Part shown: positions 61,654 to 64,000 of the stretch, piece after piece
Position numbering within the stretch: position 1 is the stretch's first letter
How the letters are laid out: each line of letters opens with the position of its first letter
NCBI GenBank assembly: GCA_023853785.1
Contig: JAJIRX010000032.1
Span: forward strand, 434,001-498,000
DNA length: 64,000 nucleotides
Reading direction: 5' to 3'
Origin: Psilocybe azurescens
Taxonomy: Eukaryota; Basidiomycota; Agaricomycetes; Agaricales; Agrocybaceae
Made by a program: the position numbers and the translations under genes
Notes under the pieces: generated by a model
Databases searched by the model: none
What the model was told of the DNA's origin: nothing
The model's input: only the letters and a program-made list of their open reading frames with translations

Positions 61654-62274
61654 ATGTCCAAGCATCACCCAGGTATGTTTTGCTCTCATCTTCTGCATTC
61701 CGGACACTCTGATTCATCTGCCCAGATTTGATAATGTGCCGCAGGCAACCTGGCGTTGGTGCGTATATCGCTAGTAGGGCAATGACAACGCATATAATCG
61801 ATTTACAACACTTGCAGCCATTGGACGTCTTTGCGAAAAAGACGACGGCAAATGGTGCGTGGTCTTTCTACGTATACACTGTCAAACTCACAGGTCCTTT
61901 CCTTCTTGCAGTCCTGTTTGCGACTCTTATGTCAGGCCAGAGACATTAGTTCGCATCTGCGATGAATGCAATTTCGGCACTTATGGCGGCCGGTGTATAA
62001 TCTGTGGCGGACCTGGCAAGATTTTGTCTTATCTCTAACCTTTCTTAACGGCTATTAAACGTGTCTGGAACATAGGTATCTCGGATGCGTACTACTGTGC
62101 CGAATGTACGAGGCTAGAAAAAGACCGCGATGGCTGTCCTAAAATTGTAAATCTTGGAGCAAGTCGGACAGATTTATTCTACGAGCGGCGGAGACTAGGC
62201 ACTAGCAAGTCTTTATTTCTTTAGCACACGATACATTCGCTGACTGGTATTTATTAGATTTTAAGAAGGGGTAG
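61654..62274 (+). CDS. RDS3: RDS3/PHF5A paralogue, copy 1, missing one zinc-ligand cysteine
   Basis: Homologue of Rds3/PHF5A, the small zinc protein of the SF3b splicing complex. Exons 61654-61672, 61726-61758, 61818-61854, 61912-62015, 62076 to about 62198 and 62258-62274. Reads [16 protein letters not shown], then LCEKDDGK where copy 2 and other family members have LCEKCDGK: the cysteine of this CxxC knuckle is Asp here. The remaining knuckles ([30 protein letters not shown]) and [14 protein letters not shown] are intact. The intron at 62016 starts GC (GC-AG). The last intron lacks a clear GT donor (GGCACTA then GCAAGT), so the FKKG tail is uncertain. It lies 0.5 kb upstream of the normal copy. 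Likely a diverging duplicate or young pseudogene. Confidence 0.82.
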
Positions 62275-62788
62275 AAATCGGATACTACTGTCCCCTCCCA
62301 AAGCACAAAAGTTGCATAAGTACTTAGACGAACACAACGCGACAGTCGACTCGACCGCTTATAAACTCATGAGCTATCAATGTATGCTCCTATTATACTC
62401 TTAGTTTTCGTGTGAGGGGTTTGTTCAGGTTGGGTCCTTAGGCTTTGTTGGGTCGTAAGATCAAGGTCATACCTTGGAACTTGGTCGCATGACTCCTCTA
62501 ACTCGTCTTGGATGCAAATTGATCTCGAATTGTGCGAATTAGATAGGCACAATTCCACAGCAAACCTTTAGTGAACTATCTGTTCAGTCAATCTTGTGCT
62601 TGCAACCTTTGTGCAACCTCATCTTTTGGCCTGACCTCACTTGGACCTTACGTCACTGTTAAGGTGAGCAAATTCTCTTGGCACGCACTGAATATAGGCA
62701 AAGGCGATGACAAAGCTTTAGTTCTGAAAGCTAATTGAACCAGTCAGTTGTGATCTATAAACTTCAAGCAACTTCCACATTCTTCGCT
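62275..62788. other. Spacer between the two RDS3 copies
   Basis: 514 bp. It presumably contains the copy 2 promoter. Only short shadow ORFs were seen. Confidence 0.4.
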
Positions 62789-63390
62789 ATGTCTAAGCAC
62801 CACCCCGGTACGTTCTATCGACAACACTGAAACAACTTTTTTTAACGTACTTCTCAACCCCTACAGATCTGATCATGTGCCGGAGGCAACCAGGGATTGG
62901 TATGTGAATGCCAATTTGCTGCTGTATAGTATTTCAGGGATTTAATCGCTTACGACTAGCCATTGGCCGTCTCTGCGAGAAATGTGACGGAAAATGGTGA
63001 GTTATAAGCATGTCAATGCAATTACAATGCTTATATATGTCTTCCAGCCCTGTATGTGATTCGTATGTTCGGCCAGAGACCTTGGTGCGGATTTGTGATG
63101 AATGCAATTTTGGTACATACGGAGGACGTTGTATCATCTGCGGTTCACCAGGCACGTGGCTATATCGCAGGGGTCGAACATACACTGACCTTCCTTCATA
63201 GGTATCTCGGATGCTTACTACTGCGCTGAATGTACAAGGTTAGAAAAAGACCGCGATGGATGTCCCAAAATCGTGAATCTCGGAGCGAGTCGTACAGATC
63301 TATTCTATGAACGGCGTAGATTGGGTGTGTTCTTTCACAACATGGATATTAAGATGTAGCTCATTCTTTCTAGGGTTCAAGAAAGGATAG
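62789..63390 (+). CDS. RDS3: RDS3/PHF5A splicing factor, copy 2 (canonical)
   Basis: SF3b subunit of the U2 snRNP needed for branch-site recognition. Six exons at the same positions as copy 1, from ATG 62789 to TAG 63388-63390. All cysteine knuckles are complete: [48 protein letters not shown], followed by [20 protein letters not shown] and the FKKG tail. The total is near the family's usual 110 residues. The fourth intron starts GCACGT, a GC-AG intron at the same position as in copy 1, so it predates the duplication. Protein differences from copy 1 in the aligned region are very few, mainly Ile/Val, Cys/Asp and Ser/Gly. This is presumably the functional copy. Confidence 0.93.
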
Positions 63391-63633
63391 ATAGATCGCG
63401 AGCACATGGCTCAGCGCGTTTCTTTAATCTGGTGCTTCATATCGCATTATTATATTCATACAGCATTTTCTCTGAAGGATACATGAAGTGGTGATACAAT
63501 TACGTGGATAAATCAACGATATACGGGATAAGCAAGGACAGGCGGACTTCCATCTGGACTATCTAGATTGGCAAAGTTTCTATTGAAGAATAGGTCAGCA
63601 TAAACGTCGTCCGCGTGCAATGCGCAAGCTTAC
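63391..63633. other. Convergent spacer between RDS3 copy 2 and ZZ gene
   Basis: 243 bp between two converging stop codons. No gene or repeat was recognised. Confidence 0.4.
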
Positions 63634-64000
63634 TTAAATAGCTGCATATCAACCTATGAAGAGAGGAGGTTTAATACCGCGGCAGGAAGACTCAGAAGGA
63701 TGTACTCACAGGAGCTTTAAATACAAGGAAAACATGGGAATCGTCATGTGTGTCCACTTCCTCGCAGCCGTCGCATAAGTCGCGCGCGCAGTACGCGCAA
63801 CGGAACCACTCCCCTTCAATACATGTCATACATCGATCGCAGATAGCCGAGGAATGTACCAGTGACCCAAGATAAGCTATGAACACGGATGCTTCAACAA
63901 AATTATGCAATTGACATGATGATTGTGGACAAACCTCTCGGGTCGTTGCTTTTAGGGACATTTGGCGCCGGTCCAGCCGGTACCTTATACCTTGAAAGAA
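63634..64000 (-). CDS. ZZ-type zinc-finger protein, C-terminal part (5' end outside window)
   Basis: Exons from the window edge to 63935, then 63876-63710 and 63653-63634, joined in phase. The central exon encodes a ZZ finger: HSSAICDRCMTCIEGEWFRC, AYCARDLCDGC and a His pair in DTHDDSHVFLVFK. The last exon adds only VDMQLFK and the stop. In the family, ZZ fingers bind Zn and mediate protein contacts; fungal proteins often carry several. The rest of the protein is outside the window, so the function cannot be stated. Confidence 0.8.

Overview
This window is nuclear DNA from a filamentous basidiomycete, most likely an Agaricomycete. The genes are dense and carry many introns of about 50-60 nt. 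The proteins recognised are typical fungal ones: DCR2 phosphatase, BUD6, a CBM19-like secreted protein, mitochondrial DHODH, PAF1, RPL43, SFH5, a triose-phosphate-type transporter, RPS4, SNM1/PSO2, a class III aminotransferase, a UFD4/TRIP12 HECT ligase, RDS3/PHF5A and a ZZ-finger protein. The repeats are Ty1/copia elements and AT-rich mobile DNA.

Layout. Positions 1-24802 are a housekeeping block: DCR2-like (+, 5' end outside the window), BUD6 (+), a 59-residue ORF (-), a two-module CBM19-like secreted protein (-), a BTB protein (-), DHODH (-) divergent from PAF1 (+), RPL43 (-), SFH5 (-) divergent from a DMT-family transporter (+), RPS4 (+), and SNM1 (-). Positions 24968-51083 are about 26 kb of nested mobile DNA in a single intergenic spacer. 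An AT-rich element called E1 here (24968-35897) carries a spliced gene of its own, and a copia element (Copia-1, 26690-32347) sits inside an intron of that gene. Next is Copia-2 (36034-46058, minus strand), whose left LTR is split by a 4.3 kb foldback element (U1). A second foldback copy (U2, 46151-51076) follows. Housekeeping genes resume at 52427 with the aminotransferase (+), UFD4 (+), two tandem copies of RDS3/PHF5A (+) and a ZZ-finger gene (-) cut by the window end.

Main observations. (1) U1 and U2 are non-coding foldback elements with arms of 1.5-2.3 kb built from tandem repeats. Both have perfect 7-bp target-site duplications. The intact second LTR of Copia-2 gives the empty site for U1. 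The extreme ends of U1 and U2 are swapped relative to their interiors, as expected if the interior flips by recombination between the arms. (2) Seven otherwise intact conserved genes are broken at ten single-base homopolymer runs. Eight runs are one base short; the other two are one base long or two short. I read this as systematic assembly error. (3) RDS3/PHF5A is tandemly duplicated, and the first copy has lost a zinc-binding cysteine. (4) SNM1 keeps only 165 bp of native upstream sequence before E1.

The housekeeping genes do not form one pathway. Functional links are general only: ribosome (RPL43, RPS4), transcription and splicing (PAF1, RDS3), protein turnover (UFD4), lipid transfer and polarity (SFH5, BUD6).
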